Source of the DNA: CBDCNH01 sp965219015
Lineage (GTDB): Bacteria; Pseudomonadota; Alphaproteobacteria; Rhodobacterales; Rhodobacteraceae
NCBI GenBank assembly: GCA_965219015.1
Contig: CBDCNH010000013.1
Span: forward strand, 620,001-684,000
Direction of reading: 5' to 3'
Length of the DNA stretch: 64,000 nucleotides
In this document: one piece after another, positions 40,907 through 48,122 of the stretch
How the letters are laid out: each line of letters starts with the position of its first letter
Numbering within the stretch: the first letter of the stretch is position 1
Notes under the pieces: model-generated
Database searches by the model: none
The model's input: the letters and a program-made list of their open reading frames with translations, nothing else
Told to the model about the DNA's origin: nothing
Position numbers and translations under genes: made by a program

Positions 40907-41827
40907 ATGGATCTGCTTCACATCCACCATCTGTCCGTCGTGATCGGAGACAAGCCGGTCCTGAGCGATGTCAGCCTGACCGTGGCCGCCGGCGAGATCG
41001 TCGGCCTGCTCGGCCCAAACGGGGCGGGAAAGAGCACCACGATCGCTGCCGCGCTCGGGCTTCTCCGACGGCAGGGCGGCGAGGTGGACATCCTGGGACA
41101 GGATCCGGGCTCGGCGCCCTCGGGTATCTATCGCGACATCGGCGTATTGCCCGAACAGAACGGGTTCTACGACTGGATGTCCGGGCACGACTATCTTGCG
41201 TTCTTCGCCGAACTGCATGGCGTCGCCCCTGAGCCCGCGATGATCGCGGACCGGTTGGCCGCGGTCGGTCTCGAGCCGCGCCGGGACCAGCGGATCGGCA
41301 CCTATTCCCGGGGCATGCGTCAGCGCCTTGGGCTCGCCCGCGCCTTGATCGGAGAGCCGCGGCTGGTGATCCTGGACGAGCCGACCAACGGTCTCGATCC
41401 GCGCGGCCGACACGACGTGCATGAACTTCTGCGCGGGCTGGCCGCGCGCGGGACCGGCGTTTTGATGTGCACGCATCTTCTGGACGACGTGGAAAGGCTC
41501 TGCCGCCGCGTCGCCGTGATCGCGGACGGGCGCACCGTCGCCGAAGGCACGATCGCCGATCTTGTAGGTAGGTCGGATCGCAATGACCGTTACCGGCTGA
41601 GCCTCGCGGTCCCACCGCCCGATCCGCTTGCCGTCGCGGAGATCCGGGGGGTCGAGCGTGACGGCGAGACCTGGCTGATCGACCTCGAACCCGACGCCGC
41701 GCCGGACGCCGTCTGGCGTCAACTGATCGACCAAGGTTGGCAGATCACGGAAATTCGCGGCGAAGGCCGGGGGCTCGAAGCTCTCTACCTGTCGCTCACC
41801 GACGCACCGGAAAGGAAAGCCGCGTGA
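40907..41827 (+). CDS. ABC transporter ATP-binding protein (NosF-like)
   Basis: A 306-aa ATPase: Walker A GPNGAGKST, Q-loop PEQNGFYDWM, signature YSRGMRQRLGLARAL, Walker B LVILDEPTNGLDP, H-loop THLLDD. A ~75-residue C-terminal extension follows (SDRNDRYRLSLAVPPPDPLA onward), common in CcmA/NosF-type exporters. Start placed at ATG 40907 where homology begins; ATG 40844 (overlapping the upstream stop) would add 21 residues and give translational coupling. Confidence 0.92.
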   Translation: MDLLHIHHLSVVIGDKPVLSDVSLTVAAGEIVGLLGPNGAGKSTTIAAALGLLRRQGGEVDILGQDPGSAPSGIYRDIGVLPEQNGFYDWMSGHDYLAFFAELHGVAPEPAMIADRLAAVGLEPRRDQRIGTYSRGMRQRLGLARALIGEPRLVILDEPTNGLDPRGRHDVHELLRGLAARGTGVLMCTHLLDDVERLCRRVAVIADGRTVAEGTIADLVGRSDRNDRYRLSLAVPPPDPLAVAEIRGVERDGETWLIDLEPDAAPDAVWRQLIDQGWQITEIRGEGRGLEALYLSLTDAPERKAA

Positions 41828-42576
41828 CACCCGCAGCACTCATCGCGCGCAAGGAAGCCGGCGAACTCCTGTTCAGCCTGCGCGGCCTCGCCTGGCTTCT
41901 GGCGCTCTGCGCGGCGCTCTCGGCCTTCACGCTGCTGCTCGTCGGCAGCACCGAGCTCAGCCTTCTCGACAATGCCCAGGTTGTCTACGACATGGCTGGC
42001 CTGATCACGGCGCTCGCTGCGCTGCTTGCTCTCATCGTCGGGATTGACGCTACGGCGGGCGAGCGGGAACGGGGCAGCCTCGTGCCGCTGCTCTTGGTGC
42101 CGACGCCGCGGCGCAACATCATTCTGGGCAAGCTCGGCGGCATCCTGATCGCGTGGACTGCGATGTATCTTCTGTCGCTCCCCTATCTCTGGGCCGTGGG
42201 CAGCACCGGCCAGAACCTTGCCGTAGCGATCGTGCTGATCGCGCTCCTCGGTACGCCCGTCGTGCTGACGTTCGGATTTCTCGGCATGGCGCTTGGCAGT
42301 TGGCTGCCCTCCGCGCGCGCGGGCCTGATGACGGGGATGATCGCGCTCGCGGTCTCGGCCAGCCCGCTTCTCATCGGGCCCAGTCTGAGGCAGTCGGCCA
42401 TCGGCCGCATCTTCGACGCGATCAACCCGTTCTCGGGCACGGTCAATGCCTATGACGCGGTCATCATCGACTCGAAGTCGATCCTCGCGCAATGGCCCGG
42501 ACTTGCGCTGGCCCTGATCTGGCTCGCGGCCGCGCTTACGCTGGCGGTCACCGCCTTCAACCGCCTTTCGCGCTAG
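41824..42576 (+). CDS. ABC-2 type permease (NosY-like)
   Basis: A 250-aa permease with GTG start overlapping the ATPase stop (GTGA). It has six hydrophobic segments and the NosY-type motif ERERGSLVPLLLVPTPRRNIILGKLGG after the second helix, and ARAGLMTGMIALAVSASPLL later. It pairs with the preceding ATPase. Substrate unknown; NosFY-type transporters work in copper-site maturation or exporter roles. Confidence 0.88.
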   Translation: MTPAALIARKEAGELLFSLRGLAWLLALCAALSAFTLLLVGSTELSLLDNAQVVYDMAGLITALAALLALIVGIDATAGERERGSLVPLLLVPTPRRNIILGKLGGILIAWTAMYLLSLPYLWAVGSTGQNLAVAIVLIALLGTPVVLTFGFLGMALGSWLPSARAGLMTGMIALAVSASPLLIGPSLRQSAIGRIFDAINPFSGTVNAYDAVIIDSKSILAQWPGLALALIWLAAALTLAVTAFNRLSR

Positions 42577-42586
42577 GAGACCCGCC

Positions 42587-43129
42587 ATGAAACGTAGCCT
42601 CGCACGACGCGCCGCCGCCGCACTGATCGGCATGACTGCGCTGGCTGCTTCGTTTCCAGCCGCGGCAAATGAGCTGGCGATCCGGATCGCCCCGTCGACC
42701 GACAACCCGGCCGATCCGCAGATGGGCGATCATCTCGCCTTCCAGACTCGGCTCATGAATACCGGCACGACCCCGATCGAGGGCGTGATCTCCTGGCTCA
42801 GCATCGTCCGCGTCGATCGGGGCCAGGAGGCGCCGATAGGGCTTGAGGACTGGAGCGCCGAGAAGGCGGTGACGCAAGCCAGCCTTGCCCCGGGCGCGAC
42901 GATCGTGACCGACTGGCCGATGCGCCTGATTGAGGACGGCCACTACCGCGCCGTGGTCAGCGCTGCCTCCCGCGGCGGCACCGTCCTCGCCGCCAGCCCA
43001 TTCGCGGATTTCGCGGTGCGCGCGAAGCCGGTCGTGCAATCGGCGCGCGTCCTGCCCGTCGCCGCAGGCGTCCCGCTTTTGCTCCTGATGTTCTTCTTCT
43101 TCAGACGGAGAAAGTCAGCAAGTGCATGA
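42587..43129 (+). CDS. Exported protein with C-terminal membrane anchor
   Basis: A 180-aa protein: signal peptide (MKRSLARRAAAALIGMTALAASFPAAA), an extracytoplasmic domain of ~120 residues that looks like an Ig-like/beta-sandwich (HLAFQTRLMNTGTTPIEGVI, LAPGATIVTDWPMRLIEDGH), and a C-terminal helix with basic stop-transfer (VAAGVPLLLLMFFFFRRRKS). It is the last gene of the operon, 10 bases after the permease. It could be a periplasmic partner of the ABC transporter (inference). Confidence 0.72.
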   Translation: MKRSLARRAAAALIGMTALAASFPAAANELAIRIAPSTDNPADPQMGDHLAFQTRLMNTGTTPIEGVISWLSIVRVDRGQEAPIGLEDWSAEKAVTQASLAPGATIVTDWPMRLIEDGHYRAVVSAASRGGTVLAASPFADFAVRAKPVVQSARVLPVAAGVPLLLLMFFFFRRRKSASA

Positions 43130-43229
43130 TGGTGCGACGGATTTTTCGATGGCATCCAAAACAGGGGACTGAAGAAGGTTGTCCTTCATGCCCAGCCCCT
43201 CCGCCACCCGAACGCCGCTGAAATTTATC

Positions 43230-43757
43230 CTACTGACGATCCAGCAGCACCGACGCGCCGCAGGATGGCACCAGCGCCGGCCAGTCGGCGACGGGGCGGC
43301 GTTCGAGCGTGCCGAGGATTGCGGCGATGGGCCCGCCGTGGGTGATGACCGTCACGCGCCCCGGCGGCAGTCCGCGGAGCGCGGTCATCGCACGACGGGC
43401 CAGCTCGGCGGTGGTCTCGCCGCCGCCGGGGCGGAAGTTTTCGGGGTCGGTGAGCATCCCGTCCATCGCGCTGCCGGTTTCCGCATGGATGGCGTCCCAC
43501 GCGCGGCCCTCCCACACCCCGAAGTCGCGTTCGGCCCAGTCGGGGCGGGCCTCGCTCGCGAGGCCGGTGGCGCGGGCGACGGCGCGAGTGCGAGACAATC
43601 CGGAGTGGATCACGTGGTCCGGTCCCCAAGCGGCGAGGTCACGCCCGAGCCGTGCCGCGTCCCGTTCGCCCGCGCGCCCGAGGCCCGCATCCGAGCGTCC
43701 GTAGCAGCGCCCCGCCCAGGCACGGGACACCATCGGGTGGCGCAGGAGCATGATCAC
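43230..43757 (-). CDS. Histidine phosphatase family protein (CobC-like)
   Basis: A 175-aa phosphatase. The catalytic motif is LLRHPMV (RHP where most have RHG), with the partner GRCYGRSD, WAERDFGVWEGRAWDAI and second histidine in VITHGGPI. GTG at 43757 overlaps the cobS stop. Position after cobT-cobS suggests alpha-ribazole-5'-phosphate phosphatase activity (CobC) in cobalamin lower-ligand assembly; a broader phosphatase role cannot be excluded. Confidence 0.82.
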   Translation of the reverse strand: MIMLLRHPMVSRAWAGRCYGRSDAGLGRAGERDAARLGRDLAAWGPDHVIHSGLSRTRAVARATGLASEARPDWAERDFGVWEGRAWDAIHAETGSAMDGMLTDPENFRPGGGETTAELARRAMTALRGLPPGRVTVITHGGPIAAILGTLERRPVADWPALVPSCGASVLLDRQ

Positions 43758-44512
43758 GCGGCGGCGGCGAGGAGGAACAGCAGTTGCCCCGCATAGGCCG
43801 CGAACCCCAGGCAATCGCCCGTCGTGCCGCCGATCCGGCGCAGCACCAGCCGCCGGAGCCAAGCTATGAGGACGGCGCCGAGGAGAAATGCCACCAATGT
43901 GGCGCCGGGATTTGCGACGGCGAACGGCGCCAGCCCCGGCAGCGCCAGCACGCAGGCGCGCCCGAGCGTGCGGCGGTCAGCCCCCGCGCCCACGTCCTTC
44001 GCGAGCCCTTCGCCCGCCGGCGCCGGCGGAACGAGCGCCATCGTCGCGACGACCACGAGCCGCCCGAAGGTCGCGGCGGCGACGATCGCGAAGGGCTCCG
44101 CGACCAGTGCGAGCGTCAGCGCGGCGCGCAGCCCGATCCCCAGCACCAGCGCGACGGTGCCGTAGCTGCCGATGCGGCTGTCCTTCATGATCCGCCGCAC
44201 GTCCTCGGGCATCTGCCCGCCGCCGAACCCATCGGCGAAGTCCGCCACCGCATCCTCGTGGAACGCCCCGGTCGCGCGCGCTTCGACGGCGAGCGCCAGC
44301 CCGACAGCGACGAGCGGGGGCCAGGCCTCCGCCGTCCCGACAAGGACCGCGGCCGTCAGGCACCCGACGAGCGTGCCCACCAGCGGAAACCACGCGACGG
44401 CCCGCACGAGACCCGCGCGGACCATGTCGGCGGGGACGGCGCTCGTGTCCGGCACCGGCAGCCGCGTCAGGAACTGCACCGCGAGCAGCGGCGGCAGCCA
44501 GGGCGGCATCAC
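43754..44512 (-). CDS. cobS: Adenosylcobinamide-GDP ribazoletransferase
   Basis: A 252-aa polytopic membrane enzyme that joins alpha-ribazole to adenosylcobinamide-GDP, the last step of cobalamin synthesis. Family motifs: VQFLTRLPVP near the start, AFHEDAVADFADGFGGG (metal-binding acidic stretch) and MKDSRIGSYG, then GGTTGDCLGFAAY near the end. The start overlaps the cobT stop by 4 bases. Confidence 0.94.
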   Translation of the reverse strand: MMPPWLPPLLAVQFLTRLPVPDTSAVPADMVRAGLVRAVAWFPLVGTLVGCLTAAVLVGTAEAWPPLVAVGLALAVEARATGAFHEDAVADFADGFGGGQMPEDVRRIMKDSRIGSYGTVALVLGIGLRAALTLALVAEPFAIVAAATFGRLVVVATMALVPPAPAGEGLAKDVGAGADRRTLGRACVLALPGLAPFAVANPGATLVAFLLGAVLIAWLRRLVLRRIGGTTGDCLGFAAYAGQLLFLLAAAA

Positions 44513-45495
44513 GCGCCGATCTCGGCCAGCGTTGCCACGCCGGTGAGGAGCGCCGCTGCGCTGTCAAGGAGCGGCAGCGCGACCAAAGCCCCCGTGCCCT
44601 CGCCGAGCCGCATCCCCCAGTCGAGCACCGGCACGAGGCCGAGCGCGGCGAGCGCCGCGTCGTGGCCGGGCTCGGCGGAGCGGTGCGCCGCGATCATCCG
44701 CGCCGCGCTGCCGGGAGCGAGGCGCTCGGCGACGAGGGCGGCCGCGGTCGCGACGTAGCCGTCGAGGAGAAGCGTGACCCCCGCTTCCGCTCCCGCCGCG
44801 AAGAACCCGGCCATCGCGGCGATCTCGAAGCCTGCCACCGCCGCGATGGCCTCGCGGAGCGGCAGCGCCTGTGCCCGCGCGACCGCCGCGCCGACGATCC
44901 GCGCCTTCGCCGCAACCGTGGCGGCATCCGCCCCCGCCCCCGGCCCGACGGCGGTCTCCCCCGCCAGGAGCCCGGTCAGGCAGGCGGCGGGCGTGGTGTT
45001 GCCGATGCCCATCTCGCCCGCGATCAGGATCGCGCATCCCTCGTCGGCCGCCCGCCGCGCCTCGTCGGCGCCGACCTCCCAGGCCGCGTCGAAGGCCGCT
45101 ACGGTCATCGCGGGACCGAGGGCAAGGTCTGCCGTCCCCGGCCCGACGGGGGCGCTGCGAAACCACGGCGCCTCGGATGCGACCGGCCCCGCCACGCCCA
45201 CGTCGACGAGCCGCAGGCCGCAATCCTGCGCCGCGGCGAGGGCGGTCGAGGTGGCGCGGCCCGCGAGGATCGTGGCGACCATCATCCCCGTCACCGCCGA
45301 GGGCCAGGCCGAGACGCCGCTCGCGACGACCCCGTGATCGGCCGCGAAGAGCACGATCCGCCGCGGCCGCGTCACCACTTCGAGCCGGCCCTGCGCCACC
45401 GCGAGCCGCACCGCCAGCGCCTCGAGCGCGCCGAGGCTGCGGCGCGGCTTCGCGAGCGCATCGAGATGGGCCCAGGCTTCGGCTTCCGTGATCAT
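44509..45495 (-). CDS. cobT: Nicotinate-nucleotide--dimethylbenzimidazole phosphoribosyltransferase
   Basis: A 328-aa enzyme that makes alpha-ribazole phosphate from DMB and nicotinate mononucleotide. Motifs: KPRRSLGALEALAVRLA, LFAADHGVVASGVSAWP, GEMGIGNTTPAACLTG, and C-terminal LDWGMRLGEGTGA with the catalytic glutamate. It overlaps the upstream winged-helix gene by one base (45495) and the cobS start by 4. Confidence 0.95.
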   Translation of the reverse strand: MITEAEAWAHLDALAKPRRSLGALEALAVRLAVAQGRLEVVTRPRRIVLFAADHGVVASGVSAWPSAVTGMMVATILAGRATSTALAAAQDCGLRLVDVGVAGPVASEAPWFRSAPVGPGTADLALGPAMTVAAFDAAWEVGADEARRAADEGCAILIAGEMGIGNTTPAACLTGLLAGETAVGPGAGADAATVAAKARIVGAAVARAQALPLREAIAAVAGFEIAAMAGFFAAGAEAGVTLLLDGYVATAAALVAERLAPGSAARMIAAHRSAEPGHDAALAALGLVPVLDWGMRLGEGTGALVALPLLDSAAALLTGVATLAEIGA

Positions 45496-46217
45496 CAGAT
45501 CATCCGGATGACGGACTTGTCGATCGCCAGCATGTAGCCCTTCCGCGCGATGTTCTTGATCAGAAGGTCGGTCACGATCTGGTTGCCGAGCGTGTCGCGC
45601 AGCCGCTTGATCCGCGTCGCCCCCGCCGCCTCGTCGCAGTCGGCGGCGCTGCGCCCCGAGATCACCGCCTCGATCTCGGCGCCAGAGAGCACGTCCTCGT
45701 CCATCCGCGCCTCGGCCAGCACCGCGAGCGTCTCGATCGCGGCGACCGACAGCTTGAACTCCATGTTGTTGAGATAGACCGTGTTCTCGCCACGGCTGAT
45801 GAGCAGCGACGACACCTCGATGCCCGCGCGGCGCACCTCCGACATGCGGCGGTTGAGCGCCACGATCATCACCAGGAACACGAGCGCGGCCACGAGGAGG
45901 GCGGTCGCGAACACGAGGAGCACGAAGATCACCATGCGGTAGGACGCCAGCGTGTCGCCGAACGCGGTGCCCGATTGCGCCAGGATCTCGAGGAACTTGA
46001 TGTCCGTGCCCGAGGTCAACCCGTCGTTGGCGACGAAGATGCGCTCGACGCGCTCGTTGAAGGCGTTGGCGTCCGGCAGGCTCAGGAACAGCACGACCGC
46101 CGCCGCGAGGAGGATCGCCACGATGGCGGCGAGCCCCACTGCGACGACGCGATTGCCCGAGCGCAGGGCCTCAGAAACGAAGGAAGTACGGACCGGCACT
46201 GCCCTTCCTTTGCCCAA
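45495..46217 (-). CDS. Membrane-anchored winged-helix protein
   Basis: A 240-aa protein with two transmembrane helices (about 25-46 and 94-118) enclosing a ~45-residue periplasmic loop. A cytoplasmic C-terminal OmpR/PhoB-like winged helix follows: NMEFKLSVAAIETLAVLAEA, TRIKRLRDTLGNQIVTDLLI and NIARKGYMLAIDKS, with the late R-x-GYxL hairpin pattern. Unlike ToxR/CadC, the DNA-binding part is C-terminal. Not a named family to me. It abuts cobT and overlaps the upstream small secreted gene by 47 bases, so an internal GTG start (46199 or 46193) is possible. Confidence 0.75.
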   Translation of the reverse strand: MGKGRAVPVRTSFVSEALRSGNRVVAVGLAAIVAILLAAAVVLFLSLPDANAFNERVERIFVANDGLTSGTDIKFLEILAQSGTAFGDTLASYRMVIFVLLVFATALLVAALVFLVMIVALNRRMSEVRRAGIEVSSLLISRGENTVYLNNMEFKLSVAAIETLAVLAEARMDEDVLSGAEIEAVISGRSAADCDEAAGATRIKRLRDTLGNQIVTDLLIKNIARKGYMLAIDKSVIRMI

Positions 46218-46461
46218 GCCCCTCCGGCCCGAAGACCGAGAGCACGTTGAGGAGCGTCCAGCCGCCCCGCGCCAGCCGCTGCGCGATCACGCCGCGCGCC
46301 GCCTGCGCGCTGCCGCAAGCGCGGTCGGGGAGCTGGATCACGCCGTAGTGCAGCCGCAAGGGGCCGTCCTGCTTGGCCTTGTAGTCCGCATAGCAATCCG
46401 CCGCCGCCGGCACCGTAAGGGCCGCTGTCAGGATCAGGCCAAGGGCAGCGCTGCGGAACAT
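46171..46461 (-). CDS. Small secreted hypothetical protein
   Basis: A 96-aa protein with a clear signal peptide (MFRSAALGLILTAALTVPAAA). The mature part (DCYADYKAKQDGPLRLHYGVIQLP...) has two cysteines (CYADY, RACGS) and ends GSAGPYFLRF. This type, found in many Rhodobacterales, has no assigned function. ATG 46461 begins the signal; the frame is open 18 codons upstream. Overlaps the following winged-helix gene by 47 bases. Confidence 0.7.
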   Translation of the reverse strand: MFRSAALGLILTAALTVPAAADCYADYKAKQDGPLRLHYGVIQLPDRACGSAQAARGVIAQRLARGGWTLLNVLSVFGPEGLGQRKGSAGPYFLRF

Positions 46462-46623
46462 CGCCGCGACCCTGCCCGCGCGGCGCGTGCAATTCAATAG
46501 CGTGGCCGGCGTCATCGGGCGGCGGCCGGGATGCTATCGGATAACAGCTCGCCGTTATTGCCTAGCCGGCGGGGGCGACCCCAGGTGAGCACGACCGAAA
46601 CAAGCCGCCCGGAAGGACTTGCC

Positions 46624-47118
46624 ATGACGCTCCGCTCCACCCTCACCGCTGCCATCGCGGCCCTTGCCATCGCGGTCAGCGGATTTGCCGCGCCGGCCGC
46701 GGCGAAACCCGACCGCGACCTCGTGCGGCTTCTCGCGGGGGCCGCCGCAGTCGCCGTGGTCGTCGGCGCGCTGGACCACGACCGTCGGGAACAGCGCGTG
46801 GAGCAACGCTATTACCAGCCCCGACATTACCAGCCCCGACGCGGCACGCCCTATGTCTACCACGAGCAGGGCTACGGTCGCCCGGCGTACCGGCCCCAGC
46901 GGGTGCCGGCGCTGCCGTCGTCCTGCGTGCTCCGTGCGGCGGGCAGCTACGACGCCTATTACTCCGGGCCGTGCCTCTACAACGCGGGGCTGGGGCGCTA
47001 CCTGCCCGAGGCTTGCGCCGAGTTCGCGCGCAGCCCGAATGGCTGGCACCGCGTGTTTGGCGCGAATTGCCTGACGCGCGCCGGGCTCCGACCGGAACGC
47101 CACGGGCGCCGTTGGTAG
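46624..47118 (+). CDS. Secreted Tyr/Pro-rich hypothetical protein
   Basis: A 164-aa protein. Signal peptide MTLRSTLTAAIAALAIAVSGFAAPAAA, then a second hydrophobic stretch (LLAGAAAVAVVVGAL) and a Tyr/Arg/Pro/Gln segment with the near repeat YYQPRHYQPRRG. The C-terminal half has four cysteines (SSCVLR, GPCLYN, EACAEF, ANCLTR), likely disulfides. This pattern occurs in small exported proteins of Rhodobacterales; function unknown. Confidence 0.75.
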   Translation: MTLRSTLTAAIAALAIAVSGFAAPAAAKPDRDLVRLLAGAAAVAVVVGALDHDRREQRVEQRYYQPRHYQPRRGTPYVYHEQGYGRPAYRPQRVPALPSSCVLRAAGSYDAYYSGPCLYNAGLGRYLPEACAEFARSPNGWHRVFGANCLTRAGLRPERHGRRW

Positions 47119-47290
47119 CCTCTTTCCGAGACAGATGCGGCGCTGCCCCGGCGCACGTGTCTCAGGGCGGGAGACTTCCCCGGCTTCCGCCCGAAACTTT
47201 TGCCGAGTGCTCGCCGTACATCTCTCCGGTGGCGTGCGAGTTCTGACGAGTGCCCTCACACGGTGCGTAACGAGTGGTGTGACAAGTAGC

Positions 47291-47319
47291 GGGCGGCGGG
47301 TTGATCCGCCGCCCTTTTT
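47291..47319 (+). terminator. Rho-independent terminator
   Basis: GGGCGGCGG (47291-47299), loop GTTGAT, CCGCCGCCC (47306-47314), then TTTTT. A textbook structure. It is 173 bases after the preceding protein gene, and no protein gene is supported in 47119-47410, so it either closes a long 3'-UTR or an unannotated small RNA. Confidence 0.85.
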
Positions 47320-47410
47320 CATGGACGACGCTCCCTTGGTTCGCACCCCTAAGCTTCGGCTGGCGTCTCGGGGTGTTGCGCGCCGGGGCGCGGCGGCCTT
47401 AACGTGCGCC

Positions 47411-48055
47411 ATGCTCGACCTGACCGTGTTCCCGGATTTCACGCTCGAAGCCGCGGCCTCCGGCGAGGGCTTCGGCGTGATCGTCGGCGTCGACGAGGTT
47501 GGCGTCGGACCGCTCGCGGGGCCGGTGATGGCAGCGGCGGTGTGGCTCGATCCGGAAGCGATCCCGGAGGGATTGCGCGACTCCAAGGTGCTCGGTTCTG
47601 CACGCCGGACGGCGCTTGCGGAGGCGATCCGCCGCGTGGCGGTGGTAAGCATCGGCCAAGCCAGCGTGGACGAGATCGACGTGCTGAACGTCCTTGCCGC
47701 CAGCCATCTTGCGATGCGGCGGGCGCTGACGGGGCTTGAGGTGGTGCCGGATCTTGTGCTGGTCGACGGGGCGCGCCTGCCGGCGGGGCTCGGCTGTGCT
47801 GCGCGGACGATCGTGCGGGGCGATGCGTCGTGCCTTTCGATCGCGGCGGCATCCATCGTCGCCAAGGTCGCGCGCGACGCGCTGATGGTGGATTTGGCGC
47901 AACAGAATCCAGGCTACGGCTGGGAGCGCAACATGGGCTATCCGACGCGCGAGCATCGACAGGCGCTCGCCGCACTGGGGGCGACCGCTCACCATAGGCG
48001 GTCGTTCCGTCCGGTGCACCAGACCTTGTATCAAGAAGTTTCGCCAAGCATCTGA
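47411..48055 (+). CDS. rnhB: Ribonuclease HII
   Basis: A 214-aa enzyme removing ribonucleotides from DNA. The four catalytic acids are seen: Asp-Glu in VGVDEVG (residues about 27-28), Asp in LVDGARLP and Asp in IVAKVARDALM. DSKVLGSARR and YPTREHRQAL are also typical. An odd point is GVDEVGVGPLAGPV: the GRG motif that reads the RNA-DNA junction is GVG, with Val replacing Arg. ATG 47411 is chosen at the homology start; ATG 47321 is in frame but abuts the terminator. It precedes ccrM, as often in Rhodobacterales. Confidence 0.92.
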   Translation: MLDLTVFPDFTLEAAASGEGFGVIVGVDEVGVGPLAGPVMAAAVWLDPEAIPEGLRDSKVLGSARRTALAEAIRRVAVVSIGQASVDEIDVLNVLAASHLAMRRALTGLEVVPDLVLVDGARLPAGLGCAARTIVRGDASCLSIAAASIVAKVARDALMVDLAQQNPGYGWERNMGYPTREHRQALAALGATAHHRRSFRPVHQTLYQEVSPSI

Positions 48056-48095
48056 ATCAAAAAGGATTTGACGGCGAATCGTCGATCCCGGACTC
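48054..48095. promoter_or_regulatory. Three GANTC methylation sites in the ccrM leader
   Basis: GAATC at 48054, GAATC at 48076 and GACTC at 48091 lie within 42 bases directly upstream of ccrM (ATG 48123). GANTC is the target of CcrM itself, and in Caulobacter methylation of sites in the ccrM leader represses the gene. Such clustering in this G+C-rich DNA is suggestive of the same feedback. Confidence 0.55.
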
Positions 48096-48122
48096 TGCCT
48101 TTCGTCAAGAGCGGAGCCGGAC

